From the NCBI GenBank assembly GCA_934446455.1, contig CAKSEE010000002.1, forward strand, positions 1 through 64,000: a stretch of DNA of 64,000 nucleotides, given 5' to 3'. Shown here piece after piece: positions 28,588-36,720 of the stretch. The notes under the pieces are model-generated. The model had not been told where the DNA came from. It did not search any database and saw only the letters and a program-made list of their open reading frames with translations. The position numbers and the translations under genes were made by a program. Numbering within the stretch: the first letter of the stretch is position 1; each line of letters begins with the position of its first letter. This DNA is from an uncultured Oscillospiraceae bacterium (lineage in GTDB: Bacteria > Bacillota > Clostridia > Oscillospirales > Ruminococcaceae).

Positions 28588-28983
28588 TCACCCCGCGCCG
28601 CCCACAAGTCCCGCCACAATGTCCGCAAGCTCCATAAACACGGGCAGGGAAATGACCGCCACGGCGGCTCTGCCGGCAAGCTCCAGCTTCGAGGCGAGCG
28701 CGCTTTCACCCGCGTCGCGGCAGATGTCCGCGGCAAGCTGAGTTATGCAGCACACCGCAAGCGCCTTTATAAGCACCTGCGCAAAGCCGTTGTCAAGCCC
28801 CGCGCGCCGCGAAAGCTCCCTGAGCGCCTCGACCGTGGGCGCAAGCATGAGCGCCGCCGCGCCCATGAGCAGCACTCCGCCCGCAATGCCAACGCCAAGC
28901 GCGGCTTCGGGGCGGTACTGCCTTACGATAACGCACAGCAGCGCGCAGATCACGGCAATGCCTGCAAGCGTGAAGATGTCCAT
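28588..28983 (-). CDS. spoIIIAD: Stage III sporulation protein AD
   Basis: The 131-residue hydrophobic protein has about four membrane segments and matches SpoIIIAD by size, hydropathy and position between AC and AE. SpoIIIAC and AD resemble the FliQ-like export-apparatus class. The gap to spoIIIAC is 8 nt. Confidence 0.9.
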   Translation of the reverse strand: MDIFTLAGIAVICALLCVIVRQYRPEAALGVGIAGGVLLMGAAALMLAPTVEALRELSRRAGLDNGFAQVLIKALAVCCITQLAADICRDAGESALASKLELAGRAAVAVISLPVFMELADIVAGLVGGAG

Positions 28984-28991
28984 GGCTCACC

Positions 28992-29189
28992 TCACCGGAG
29001 TCCGAAAACGCTCTTTATCGTGTCAAACAGCTCGCTTATCTGCGGGATAAGCATAAGCAGCACGATAACAAGCCCCGCGATAGTCAGCATCATAGCCTGC
29101 TCGTCGTGGTCGGATTTCTTGAGTATCTGGTTGAGCACGGCAACTATTATGCCGACTGCCGCTATTCTGAATATCAGGTCAAGGTCCAT
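28992..29189 (-). CDS. spoIIIAC: Stage III sporulation protein AC
   Basis: The 65-residue product has two membrane segments separated by a polar KKSDHDEQ turn, typical of SpoIIIAC (a short FliQ-like protein). It lies in the conserved place between AB and AD; an unusual 90-nt gap separates it from spoIIIAB. Confidence 0.9.
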   Translation of the reverse strand: MDLDLIFRIAAVGIIVAVLNQILKKSDHDEQAMMLTIAGLVIVLLMLIPQISELFDTIKSVFGLR

Positions 29190-29279
29190 GTGCTTTCCGT
29201 CCTTTGCTTAATTTGTCTTGCGGGGGAGCGGTGTTCACTCGCCAAAAATTTATACGGCGCGTTCAGCCTGCTGAACGCC

Positions 29280-29768
29280 TTACCAGAGCATTACCGCCGC
29301 GCCAAGCCCGCAGAGCGCTCCCACCGAGCGGAACAGCCTGCCCTTTTCGGCGTATTCGGCGCGGGCTGCTTCGTAAAGTGCGGAGAGCTGCCCTTCGTAC
29401 AGCTCGAGGGTCTGCACCTCGCCCGCCCTGTCGCTTTTGCCGAGCGTCTGCCCGAGCGACCGCATGAGCGCCGCTTCGTCTTTGCGGCAGAATGGCAGGG
29501 CTTCAAGCCGTTCGCACCCAGCCGCCCACGCCGCGCGTATGTCCCCTGCGGAGCGCTCCTCGCGCACAAGCTGCGCGAAAAGCCCGCCGTCCTGCTCAAT
29601 TAGCTCGCCGAGCGTGGGCGCGGTGCAGCGTATCCTCACGCCGAAGCCCGCAAGCAGCCGCACAAGCTCCGCGAGAAGCTCGCAGCGGCGCTTTGCAAGG
29701 CGGCTTCTGCCAAGACCCGATAGCGCGCACAGCGCAAACGCCGCAAGGGCGAGAAAATGCCGTATCAT
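29280..29768 (-). CDS. spoIIIAB: Stage III sporulation protein AB
   Basis: The 162-residue product has membrane segments at each end (residues 3-18 and about 147-162) with a helical, charged middle (RCTAPTLGELIEQ), the layout of SpoIIIAB, which resembles the GspF-type secretion component. The ATG at 29768 overlaps the stop of spoIIIAA by 4 nt; the longer frame extending to 30212 is the shadow of spoIIIAA and is not used. Confidence 0.88.
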   Translation of the reverse strand: MIRHFLALAAFALCALSGLGRSRLAKRRCELLAELVRLLAGFGVRIRCTAPTLGELIEQDGGLFAQLVREERSAGDIRAAWAAGCERLEALPFCRKDEAALMRSLGQTLGKSDRAGEVQTLELYEGQLSALYEAARAEYAEKGRLFRSVGALCGLGAAVMLW

Positions 29769-30634
29769 GTCGCACCTCCGCACTCCCAGAGCTCCGCGAG
29801 AACGCCCGCGCCCGCAAGCACCGCCGCCTTGTCGAACAGCGGCAGCAGCTGCGCCGCGCCCTTTCTGCGGGAAAGCTCCGCGCGGCTGCCCGCGTGTGCC
29901 GCAGCTATCACCCTGACCCCGCTGAAAAGGCACTGTTCCACGGCTTCGGCGTCGTCGCCTATCTCGTCGCAGATAATGACCTCGGGCGAGAGCGTGCGCA
30001 GTGCCATGAGCATTCCCTCGCGCTTGCCGGCGCCCACAAGCGCGTCGGTGTTCTCGCCTATGTCGAGGGTCGGCTGCCCCGCGCAGGACGCGGAAAGCTC
30101 GTTGCGGCTGTCTATAAGCGTAACACGGTGCGAACCGCCAAGGATACGCGCAAGGTCGCGCAGAACGGTGGTCTTGCCGCTCATGGGCGCGCCCGCAAGC
30201 AGCAGCGAGCACAGCCCCCGTCCGAAAGCGCGCTCGTAAAGCTCCTGCGCGCAGCCCGTAACCTGCCGCGCAAGCCTTATGTTGAGCGCGGAAATGTCCC
30301 TGAACGCCTCAACGGCGCCCGTGCGCTCGCTGCATACCGCCGTGCCGCAAATCCCAACGCGGCAGCCGCCGTCAAGCGTGATAAAGCCCTGCGCGATGTC
30401 CCGCGTGAAGCTGTGGACGGAGCAGCGGCAGAGCTCCTCAAAGCATTCGGCTATGTCCTGCGGCGTAAACGGCTGCGAACAGGGGAAAATGCGCCCGTCC
30501 GTCAGCACAGCGGCGGCGCGCCTGCCCGCGCGCAGACGTATTTCGGCTATTCCCTGCGGAACGCCCGATAAGTCAAGGCGCCGCTCTGCGGCCTTAAGAG
30601 GAACGCTTCGGCGGGGTACGGCTGCGGTGATCAT
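29765..30634 (-). CDS. spoIIIAA: Stage III sporulation protein AA (ATPase)
   Basis: SpoIIIAA is the cytoplasmic ATPase thought to power the mother cell-forespore channel. The 289-residue product has Walker A as GAPMSGKTT (about residue 150; the usual form is GPPGCGKTT, so a Met replaces Gly), a Walker B-like VIICDEIGDD, and the HSFTRDIAQGFITLDGG motif typical of the family. It is the first gene of the operon, preceded at about 65-95 nt by a sigma-E-like promoter. Confidence 0.92.
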   Translation of the reverse strand: MITAAVPRRSVPLKAAERRLDLSGVPQGIAEIRLRAGRRAAAVLTDGRIFPCSQPFTPQDIAECFEELCRCSVHSFTRDIAQGFITLDGGCRVGICGTAVCSERTGAVEAFRDISALNIRLARQVTGCAQELYERAFGRGLCSLLLAGAPMSGKTTVLRDLARILGGSHRVTLIDSRNELSASCAGQPTLDIGENTDALVGAGKREGMLMALRTLSPEVIICDEIGDDAEAVEQCLFSGVRVIAAAHAGSRAELSRRKGAAQLLPLFDKAAVLAGAGVLAELWECGGAT

Positions 30635-30701
30635 TCTGCGTCAGACCTTTCTTTATGGAATGTGGCAGCATTTGCGGGGCTCTACTTGTCCCGTTTGCTC
30701 A

Positions 30702-30730
30702 ATGATATGCGGGGGCTGTCCGATTTATGA
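30702..30730 (-). promoter_or_regulatory. Sigma-E-like promoter of the spoIIIA operon
   Basis: On the minus strand TCATAAA (30724-30730), a 14-nt spacer and CATATCAT (30702-30709) fit the sigma-E consensus KMATAWW-N13-14-CATACAMT with two mismatches, both in the -10. The position, 68 nt before the spoIIIAA start, fits mother-cell expression. Confidence 0.6.
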
Positions 30731-30817
30731 CGAGACGCAGTGAATGTCAAACTGCGGAATAATCAGCGCAAAACCGTGGCGGGGCGCGAAAAAATGCAAA
30801 AAAATGATAAACGCCCC

Positions 30818-30846
30818 TTGACAAAGCAAATTTGGTGTGTTATAAT
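30818..30846 (+). promoter_or_regulatory. Sigma-A promoter of rplU-prp-rpmA
   Basis: Consensus TTGACA (30818-30823), 17-nt spacer, consensus TATAAT (30841-30846). Confidence 0.92.
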
Positions 30847-30852
30847 AAAAGA

Positions 30853-30934
30853 GCCGCTTGTGCAGGGTCAACTATGCAAAAGCGCAGAAATGCGCACCCC
30901 GACACAGCGAGTCTGAATAAATGAGGTAAAAAGT
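30853..30934 (+). promoter_or_regulatory. Probable ribosomal protein L21 leader
   Basis: The roughly 80-nt 5' leader of rplU contains paired GC-rich segments (GCGCAGAAATGCGC at about 30884-30897) followed by CACCCCGACACAGCGAGTC just before the ribosome binding site. Position and size match the autoregulatory L21 leader of Firmicutes; this is a by-eye assignment. Confidence 0.45.
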
Positions 30935-31240
30935 ATGTACGCAGTAATTGAAACAGGCGGAAAGCAGTACCAGGTAAAAGAGGGCGACGTTCTCTTCATC
31001 GAGAAGCTTGAAGCCGAGGGCGAAATCACTTTCGACAAGGTAATCATGGTCGGCAAGGACGATGGTGTGACTGTCGGCGCTCCTTATGTAGACGGCGCTT
31101 CCGTAAAGGCAACCCTTCTCAAGAACGGCAAGGCGAAGAAGATAACCGTATTCACCTACAAGCCCAAGAAGAGCGTTAAGAGGAAGATGGGCCACAGACA
31201 GCCCTACAGCCAGGTAAGGATCGAAGCCATCAACGCATAA
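30935..31240 (+). CDS. rplU: 50S ribosomal protein L21
   Basis: The 101-residue product has the L21 start [18 protein letters not shown] and the conserved end [20 protein letters not shown]. It binds 23S rRNA. ATGAGGT precedes the ATG. Its stop shares a base with the start of the Prp gene (TAATG), giving the conserved rplU-prp-rpmA operon. Confidence 0.97.
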   Translation: MYAVIETGGKQYQVKEGDVLFIEKLEAEGEITFDKVIMVGKDDGVTVGAPYVDGASVKATLLKNGKAKKITVFTYKPKKSVKRKMGHRQPYSQVRIEAINA

Positions 31241-31557
31241 TGCTGAGAGCTGTATTTTATCGGCGTGACAACGCGCTGTGCGGCTTTGAGGTCAGGGGTC
31301 ATGCGGGCTACGGCACGCATGGCAGCGACGTGGTCTGCGCCGCGGTAAGCTCGGCTGTTATGCTGGTGTGCAATGCGGTAACGGACTTTATGGGCGCGCA
31401 GGCGAGCGCCGAGGTCGGCGAGGATATGATATCCCTGCGCGTGCATAAGCACAGCGCGCAGTCCGAAAAGCTGCTTGAGGCGTTTTACGACCATATGGAG
31501 AATATCGCCGCAGAATACAGCAAGGTAAAGGTTGAAACTCGGAACACAGGAGGATAA
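31240..31557 (+). CDS. prp: Ribosomal-processing cysteine protease Prp
   Basis: Prp removes the N-terminal extension of L27 in Firmicutes. The 105-residue product has the two catalytic motifs: GHAGYG with the His near residue 21 and DVVCAAVS with the Cys near residue 33. Its gene sits between rplU and rpmA as in Staphylococcus and Bacillus (ysxB), and the L27 encoded next has the matching cleavage motif. Confidence 0.93.
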   Translation: MLRAVFYRRDNALCGFEVRGHAGYGTHGSDVVCAAVSSAVMLVCNAVTDFMGAQASAEVGEDMISLRVHKHSAQSEKLLEAFYDHMENIAAEYSKVKVETRNTGG

Positions 31558-31561
31558 TACG

Positions 31562-31840
31562 ATGATCAGAATCAGTTTACAGTTTTTTGCCCACAAAAAA
31601 GGTATGGGCTCCACCAAGAACGGCCGCGACTCCGAGTCCAAGAGACTTGGCGCAAAGCGCGCTGATATGCAGAAGGTAAGCGCAGGCAGCATTCTCGTAA
31701 GACAGAGAGGCACTCACATTCACGCAGGAAAGAACGTTGGCAAGGGTTCTGACGACACCCTGTTCGCACTTGTTGACGGAACTGTAAAGTTCGAGCGCCT
31801 TGGCAGGGACAGAAAGCAGGTCAGCGTATACGCTGACTGA
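31562..31840 (+). CDS. rpmA: 50S ribosomal protein L27 with Prp-cleavable N-terminal extension
   Basis: The 92-residue product starts [14 protein letters not shown]. The LQFFA|HKKG segment is the known Prp cleavage site, exposing the mature N terminus that reaches the peptidyl-transferase centre. The rest ([18 protein letters not shown]) is canonical L27. The start at 31562 follows AGGAGG (31547-31552) at 9 nt; a GTG/ATG farther upstream would overlap prp and lacks support. Confidence 0.96.
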   Translation: MIRISLQFFAHKKGMGSTKNGRDSESKRLGAKRADMQKVSAGSILVRQRGTHIHAGKNVGKGSDDTLFALVDGTVKFERLGRDRKQVSVYAD

Positions 31841-32193
31841 TGAGCCTAGTTCTCACAGGTACATCATAAGGTAGCTAACGTCGAAAAACCTCCATACGGG
31901 GGTTTTCCGCCGAGGCATCCACATCGCGCGCACACCCTGTCGGCTTGCCGACAGCGTGTACACTTATGTGGATAGAAGTGTTTTTTGCCTCAGCAGAGCC
32001 GAGGCAAAAAAGAAATTTCAAAAGCCCGCTGCGCGGGCAGAAGAATTATTCTACAAGCTGAGGCGGAACTTCAAAAGTCCGCCTTATTTGTCTTATTACG
32101 CAAATTATACAAAAACGGATTTTACCCGCCCTGCGGGGCAGACTAATACCGCGAAAGCGTAAAAAACGACGCAAAAGAAAGGCAGTGAGTGCA
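31841..32193. other. Intergenic region between rpmA and obgE with a repeat
   Basis: Most of this 353-nt stretch is a family B repeat (31873-32060). After it, a GTCCGCC-rich segment leads to the obgE ribosome binding site GAAAGG (32177-32182). No gene is seen. Confidence 0.5.
31873..32060. repeat. Repeat family B element, copy 2
   Basis: Left end AGCTAACGTCGAAAAACC and, in reverse, right end AGCTTGTAGAATAATTC are related inverted repeats. The interior parallels the copy at 20705-21020: CCTCC..GGGGG hairpin, CGTGTACACTT, GATAGAAG plus T-run, GCCTC..GAGGC stem with flanking T and A runs, AAATTTCAA and a CCCGC..GCGGG hairpin. Confidence 0.7.
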
Positions 32194-33468
32194 GTGTTTG
32201 TTGACAAGGTGGAAATTTCCATAAAAGCGGGAAACGGCGGCAACGGCGCGGTTTCGTTCCACAGGGAGAAGTATGTGAACGCGGGCGGACCCGACGGCGG
32301 CGACGGCGGCAAGGGCTCGGACATTGTGTTCGTTGCCGACGATAACCTCTCAACGCTTATCGACTTCAGGTATAAAAAGAAGTACGTAGCGCCCGACGGC
32401 GAGCCCGGAGGCGCCAAGCGCTGCTCGGGCAGGTCGATGGAGCCTACTGTTATCCGCGTGCCGCGCGGCACGATAATCAAGGACGCGCACACGGGGCGCA
32501 TTATGGCGGATATCTCCGACGACGAGCCTGTTGTTGTGGCTCACGGCGGCAAGGGCGGCAAGGGCAATGTGCATTTTGCAACGCCCACAAGGCAGATTCC
32601 GCGCTTTGCAAAGCCCGGATTCCCCGGCGAGAAGTTCGACGTGGTGCTGGAGCTTAAGCTCCTCGCGGACGTGGGGCTTGTGGGTTTCCCGAACGTCGGA
32701 AAATCCACGCTTATAAGCGTTGTGAGCGCCGCCAAGCCGAAAATTGCGAACTACCACTTTACGACGCTTACGCCCGTTTTGGGCGTTGTAAAGCGCGGGG
32801 AGAAGTCGTTCGTAATGGCGGATATCCCCGGGCTTATCGAGGGCGCGAGCGACGGCGTGGGGCTTGGTCACGAGTTTTTGCGCCATGTTGAGCGCTGCAG
32901 GCTTATCGTCCATGTCGTGGACGTTTCGGGAATCGAGGGGCGCGACCCCAAGGACGATTTCGAGAAGATAAACAAGGAGCTTGCAAACTTCTCCGAGGAG
33001 CTTGCGGCAAGCCCGCAGATAGTCGCCGGAAACAAGTGCGACATGGCTGACGAAGCGCAGATAGAAGACTTCCGCAGCTATATCGAGGGCAAGGGGCTCA
33101 GCTTCTTCCCGATTTCTGCGGCGACCACCGCAGGCACGGACGCGCTTATGGACTGCGTTGCGGCGGAGCTTGAGAAGCTTCCCCCCGCAAAGAGGTTTGA
33201 GGTTCAGCCGCTCACGCTTGAGGAGCTTAGCGACATCGAGAACAAGAAGCACTCGTTCACCATTGAAAAGGTGGACGGCGTGTACGTGGTGGACGCGGAG
33301 TTCCTGGCGCCCATTCTCTCCACGGTGAATATGGAAGACTACGAGAGCCTGCAATATTTCCAGCGGGTACTCAGGTACAGCGGCATTATAGACGAGCTTG
33401 AGCGCATGGGTATACAGGAGGACGACCTCGTGTCCATTTACGACTTTGAGTTCAACTATGTGAGATAA
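32194..33468 (+). CDS. obgE: GTPase Obg
   Basis: ObgE is a ribosome-associated GTPase acting in 50S assembly and stress/sporulation control. The 424-residue product has the Gly-rich Obg fold (about residues 1-157), the G domain with GFPNVGKST, DIPGLIEGA and NKCD motifs (158-330), and a C-terminal OCT domain ending in FEFNYVR. The GTG at 32194 gives the canonical start MFVDKVEI and is 11 nt from GAAAGG; the GTG at 32185 is only 2 nt from it. Confidence 0.96.
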   Translation: MFVDKVEISIKAGNGGNGAVSFHREKYVNAGGPDGGDGGKGSDIVFVADDNLSTLIDFRYKKKYVAPDGEPGGAKRCSGRSMEPTVIRVPRGTIIKDAHTGRIMADISDDEPVVVAHGGKGGKGNVHFATPTRQIPRFAKPGFPGEKFDVVLELKLLADVGLVGFPNVGKSTLISVVSAAKPKIANYHFTTLTPVLGVVKRGEKSFVMADIPGLIEGASDGVGLGHEFLRHVERCRLIVHVVDVSGIEGRDPKDDFEKINKELANFSEELAASPQIVAGNKCDMADEAQIEDFRSYIEGKGLSFFPISAATTAGTDALMDCVAAELEKLPPAKRFEVQPLTLEELSDIENKKHSFTIEKVDGVYVVDAEFLAPILSTVNMEDYESLQYFQRVLRYSGIIDELERMGIQEDDLVSIYDFEFNYVR

Positions 33469-33534
33469 ACAGATACAGACCCGCGTTTGCGGGATAAGGG
33501 AGCGCCCGAGCGGGATTTTTCGGGGGTGAACGAC

Positions 33535-34236
33535 ATGAGTTTTATCAGCAGGCTATTAAGCGCGATGGAGCGCTCCTCCGCAGGGAGCGAGACCACCGCG
33601 AAAACGGTTTTTTCGCTTTGCGGAGAGGTGGAGCGCGGCTGTACGGCGCTTTACGTCGGGGACGAGTGCGTAACGCCGCGCGTGCTGTCGCAAAGGCTCG
33701 ACAGGCTGCGCGTAGGCATTACCGACGAGGCGCGGCTTGCGCAGGCGCAGCGGGAGTTTCCGCAGGCGTCGCTTGTGCAGCCGTTTGAGCTGCCGCAGAC
33801 GCAGGGCGGGTACGACTTCATGTGGTACAGCGCAAACGTTGAGTTTGAGAGCGCCCGCGCGCGGCTCGCGCAGCTTAAGGGCAGCGTGAAGAGCGGCGGC
33901 ACGGCGGTATTCCGCGCGCTGTGCTGGCTTATAGACCCGTCGCCCGACACCGCGGCGTTCTGCGCGCACCGCTTCGGCATGATGAAGCACCTTGACGAGG
34001 TGCTGCTTGAAGCCAAGGAGCAGGGCTTTAAGGTGAACGACTTCTACATCGCGCCGAAGTCCGACTGGACGCAGGGGCTGTACAGGCCGCTGCTTGCGCG
34101 TGCGCAGGAGTACGAGGTGCAGCGCGAGGACTACGCAGAAGTTGACGCGGGGCTTCGCGAGATAAAGCGCGAGGCGGATATGTTCGAGCTTCACTGCGAG
34201 GAGTACAGCTTCGTCTACTACATAATGAAAGGTTGA
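33535..34236 (+). CDS. Degenerate class I methyltransferase-like protein
   Basis: The 233-residue product follows the pattern of a SAM-dependent methyltransferase fold. A strand at the place of motif I (ALYVGDECVTPRVL) lacks the Gly-rich loop. A motif-II-like acid lies in VGITDEA, a YDFMWYS strand at the place of motif IV, and the typical terminal beta hairpin (EEYSFVYYIMKG). The loss of the Gly loop suggests SAM binding is weak or absent. The ATG at 33535 follows GGGGGTG; an earlier in-frame ATG adds a Gly/Arg-rich piece without support. It lies between obgE and mrnC in one operon. Confidence 0.55.
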   Translation: MSFISRLLSAMERSSAGSETTAKTVFSLCGEVERGCTALYVGDECVTPRVLSQRLDRLRVGITDEARLAQAQREFPQASLVQPFELPQTQGGYDFMWYSANVEFESARARLAQLKGSVKSGGTAVFRALCWLIDPSPDTAAFCAHRFGMMKHLDEVLLEAKEQGFKVNDFYIAPKSDWTQGLYRPLLARAQEYEVQREDYAEVDAGLREIKREADMFELHCEEYSFVYYIMKG

Positions 34237-34240
34237 TTGC

Positions 34241-34645
34241 ATGGCGCTTGATGAAAGGGCGGCCGCTGCGTACAGCCCCAATGTGCTGGCGTTTTACGGG
34301 GACTGCGTGTATGAGCTGCTGGTAAGGCAGCGTGTGGTGCTTCGCGGCAGCACAGGCGCGGGCAGGCTGCACGACATGGCTGTGGAGCAGGTGCGCGCGG
34401 GATATCAGTCCGCTGCGGTCGGCGTTATCGAGCCGCTGCTTACCGAAAGGGAGGCAGACATTCTGCGCCGCGGCAGGAACGCGGGCGGAATATCCGTGCC
34501 GAAAAGCGCGAAGCCCTCGGAATACCGCAGGGCGACGGCGCTTGAGGCCCTTTTCGGGTATCTCAGCCTTTCAGGTCAGGAGGACAGGCTGCGCGAGCTT
34601 TTTGATGTCATATGCGAAAAGCTGCCGCCGCAGCATTCCCCTTGA
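34241..34645 (+). CDS. mrnC: Mini-ribonuclease III
   Basis: Mini-III trims 23S rRNA precursors. The 134-residue product consists of an RNase III catalytic domain without a dsRNA-binding domain: SPNVLAFYGDCVYELLVR with the conserved Asp, and the ALEALFGYLSLSG motif holding the second Glu/metal site. It follows the methyltransferase-like gene after 4 nt. In Bacillus it is near cysS; here it is with obgE, another ribosome-biogenesis gene. Confidence 0.92.
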   Translation: MALDERAAAAYSPNVLAFYGDCVYELLVRQRVVLRGSTGAGRLHDMAVEQVRAGYQSAAVGVIEPLLTEREADILRRGRNAGGISVPKSAKPSEYRRATALEALFGYLSLSGQEDRLRELFDVICEKLPPQHSP

Positions 34646-34660
34646 AAAAAGGAGGGTGCT

Positions 34661-35554
34661 ATGAAGGAAAAAAAGCGATTGAGCGGCGAGGAGCTGCGCC
34701 GCGAGGTGCTGAAGTGGGTCGTTGACCTGCTTCTTATCGTTGCGGGCGCTGCGGTGTATTCCATTGCGGTGAACGTGTTTACGTCGCCTAACGATATCGC
34801 CCCGGGCGGCGTTACGGGTATCTCGATAATCCTTAACAGCCTGACCGGAGTGCCTGTCGGCAGGCTCATAGCGCTTATCAACGTACCGCTGCTGATTGCA
34901 GGGTTCATCTTCCTCAACAAAAAAACGATGATAAAAACGCTCTTTGCGGTTGCCGTGCTGTCGTTTATGACGGACACGGTGTTCGCGGATATCGCGCCTT
35001 ATCTTGCAAAAGAGGGCAGCGGCATTCTTGCGGCGATATTCGGCGGGCTGCTTATGGGCGTGGGGCAGGGGCTTAACTATATGCGCGAGTCCACAACGGG
35101 CGGCACGGATATAGTGATAAAGATAATCCTGCGCTTCCGCCCGCAGATGAAGCTCGGGCAGCTGTCGATGATAGTAAACGCCTGCGTTGTCGCGGCGGGC
35201 TATATCGTGTACAGGGAGCTTGACGTGGTTATGTACGCGCTCATAGCGATTTTTGTGGAGGCGCGCGTGGTGGATATGCTGGTGTACGGCGGCCACGAGT
35301 GCAAGTTCCTGCTGATTTTCTCGGACAAGTACGGCGAGATAGCCGAAAAGCTGCTCGAGGAGGATATCGGCGTAACGCTTCTCAACGGCGAGGGAGCGTA
35401 CAGCGGCAGAGAGCGCCGCGTGCTGGCGATAGCCGTGCGCAAGGGCGATTATGTGAGAGTCCGCCGCACCATAAGGGACACCGACCCTGCGGCGTTCGTA
35501 GTGATTACGGGCGCGAGCGAGGTACTTGGCAAGGGCTTTCAGAAGCTGGAATAA
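34661..35554 (+). CDS. YitT-family membrane protein
   Basis: The 297-residue product has about five or six membrane segments in the first 210 residues (IAPGGVTGISIILNSLTGVPVG; MGVGQGLNYMRESTTGGTDI) and a C-terminal cytoplasmic DUF2179 domain (about 220-297). The function of the family is not established. GGAGG precedes the ATG; it lies 15 nt after mrnC. Confidence 0.9.
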   Translation: MKEKKRLSGEELRREVLKWVVDLLLIVAGAAVYSIAVNVFTSPNDIAPGGVTGISIILNSLTGVPVGRLIALINVPLLIAGFIFLNKKTMIKTLFAVAVLSFMTDTVFADIAPYLAKEGSGILAAIFGGLLMGVGQGLNYMRESTTGGTDIVIKIILRFRPQMKLGQLSMIVNACVVAAGYIVYRELDVVMYALIAIFVEARVVDMLVYGGHECKFLLIFSDKYGEIAEKLLEEDIGVTLLNGEGAYSGRERRVLAIAVRKGDYVRVRRTIRDTDPAAFVVITGASEVLGKGFQKLE

Positions 35555-35604
35555 ACGCCCGATAATGGGCATAAACAAATATAACATTAAGGAGAGTAAC
35601 AACA

Positions 35605-36357
35605 ATGTCGGGACATTCAAAATGGAGCACCATTAAACGCAAGAAGGGCGAAAAGGACGGCGCAAGGGCTAAGGTATTCACCAAGATAAGCCGCGAGATA
35701 CTCGTGTGCATAAAGGAAACGGGCTCTGCCGACCCGTCCAACAACTCGCGCCTTGCAACGCTCGTGCAGAAGGCAAAGAGCAACAATATCCCCAACGACA
35801 ACATCGACCGCCTGCTTAAGAAGGCTGCGGGCGGCGCGGAAAAGAACGACTACGAGAACTGCGTATACGAGGGTTACGGCCCCGAGGGCGTAGCTGTAAT
35901 AGTAGAGTGCCTTACCGACAACAGAAACCGCACCGCGGGCGAGATTCGCCACTACTTTGACAAGTTTGGCGGAAACATGGGCGCTACGGGCTGCGTAAGC
36001 TTCATGTTCACGCTTAAGGGCGTTATCGTGCTTAACAACGAGGACGGCGACATCGACGAGGACAAGGCTATGGAGGACATACTCGAGGCGGGCGGCGACG
36101 ATTTCAGCTTTGAGGACGGCTGCGTTGAGATTTCCACCGCTCCCGCAGAGGTAGGCAATGTGGCTGCGGAGCTTACCGGGCGCGGCTACGAGGTGATTTC
36201 CGCCGAGGCTGAGCAGGTGCCCTCTACATACACCACGCTCACCGATGAGGACCACATAAGAAAGATGGGGCTGCTCCTCGAGGCTCTCGACGACAACGAC
36301 GACGTGCAGAACGTATGGCACAACTGGGACGCTCCCGAAACCTCCGACGAGGACTGA
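35605..36357 (+). CDS. YebC/PmpR-family regulator (translation factor-like)
   Basis: The 250-residue product has the family start MSGHSKWSTIKRKKGEKDG and three-domain fold with GYGPEGVAVIVECLTDNRNRT near residue 90. YebC proteins were described as transcription regulators and more recently as helping ribosomes through proline stretches. A hairpin follows its stop. Confidence 0.94.
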   Translation: MSGHSKWSTIKRKKGEKDGARAKVFTKISREILVCIKETGSADPSNNSRLATLVQKAKSNNIPNDNIDRLLKKAAGGAEKNDYENCVYEGYGPEGVAVIVECLTDNRNRTAGEIRHYFDKFGGNMGATGCVSFMFTLKGVIVLNNEDGDIDEDKAMEDILEAGGDDFSFEDGCVEISTAPAEVGNVAAELTGRGYEVISAEAEQVPSTYTTLTDEDHIRKMGLLLEALDDNDDVQNVWHNWDAPETSDED

Positions 36358-36370
36358 TTGCATGGGATTT

Positions 36371-36398
36371 TACCCCCTGCTTCTGAGCAGGGGGCGTT
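36371..36398 (+). terminator. Hairpin terminator after yebC
   Basis: Stem CCCCCTGC/GCAGGGGG with a 6-nt loop (36373-36394), followed by a weak T stretch. Confidence 0.65.
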
Positions 36399-36515
36399 TA
36401 TGTGCGGACATACACGATTTGATATGCAGCGAGACTTTTGAGTCATTTGAAAGAATCGTGCAATAACCGGCACCTGTCGGCAAGAAATTTGTGCAAGTTT
36501 TTTTCGTTTACCCCC

Positions 36516-36543
36516 TTTACTTTTGCGGATAATTTGTTATACT
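36516..36543 (+). promoter_or_regulatory. Promoter of the ABC exporter operon
   Basis: TTTACT (36516-36521), 16-nt spacer, TATACT (36538-36543), each one or two bases off consensus. Confidence 0.5.
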
Positions 36544-36720
36544 TGTATTATTCGCAGGAAGCCATGCAGCGGCGTTCCGGGCGCTGTGTAAGCGCGGGGT
36601 GCGGTTCGCATTCCGCGAAGCGGGCTCCTGCCATGAACACGCGGAATACTTTTTCGGCGGAACGCTGTGTCCTGCTGAGAAAACGATTACAGAAAAGGGA
36701 TTCAAAAAGGAAGTGAGGCT

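Larger units (their letters stand above)
36358..36720. other. Intergenic region between yebC and the ABC exporter
   Basis: It contains the yebC terminator-like hairpin and a promoter at 36516-36543. The 180 nt after the promoter form a leader with no recognised RNA class. No gene is seen. Confidence 0.4.

Noticed and set aside
29769..30212. Long spoIIIAB start extending upstream
   Set aside because: The extra 148 codons overlap spoIIIAA in another frame and are Arg/Ala/Gly-rich; the ATG at 29768 gives the normal SpoIIIAB length.
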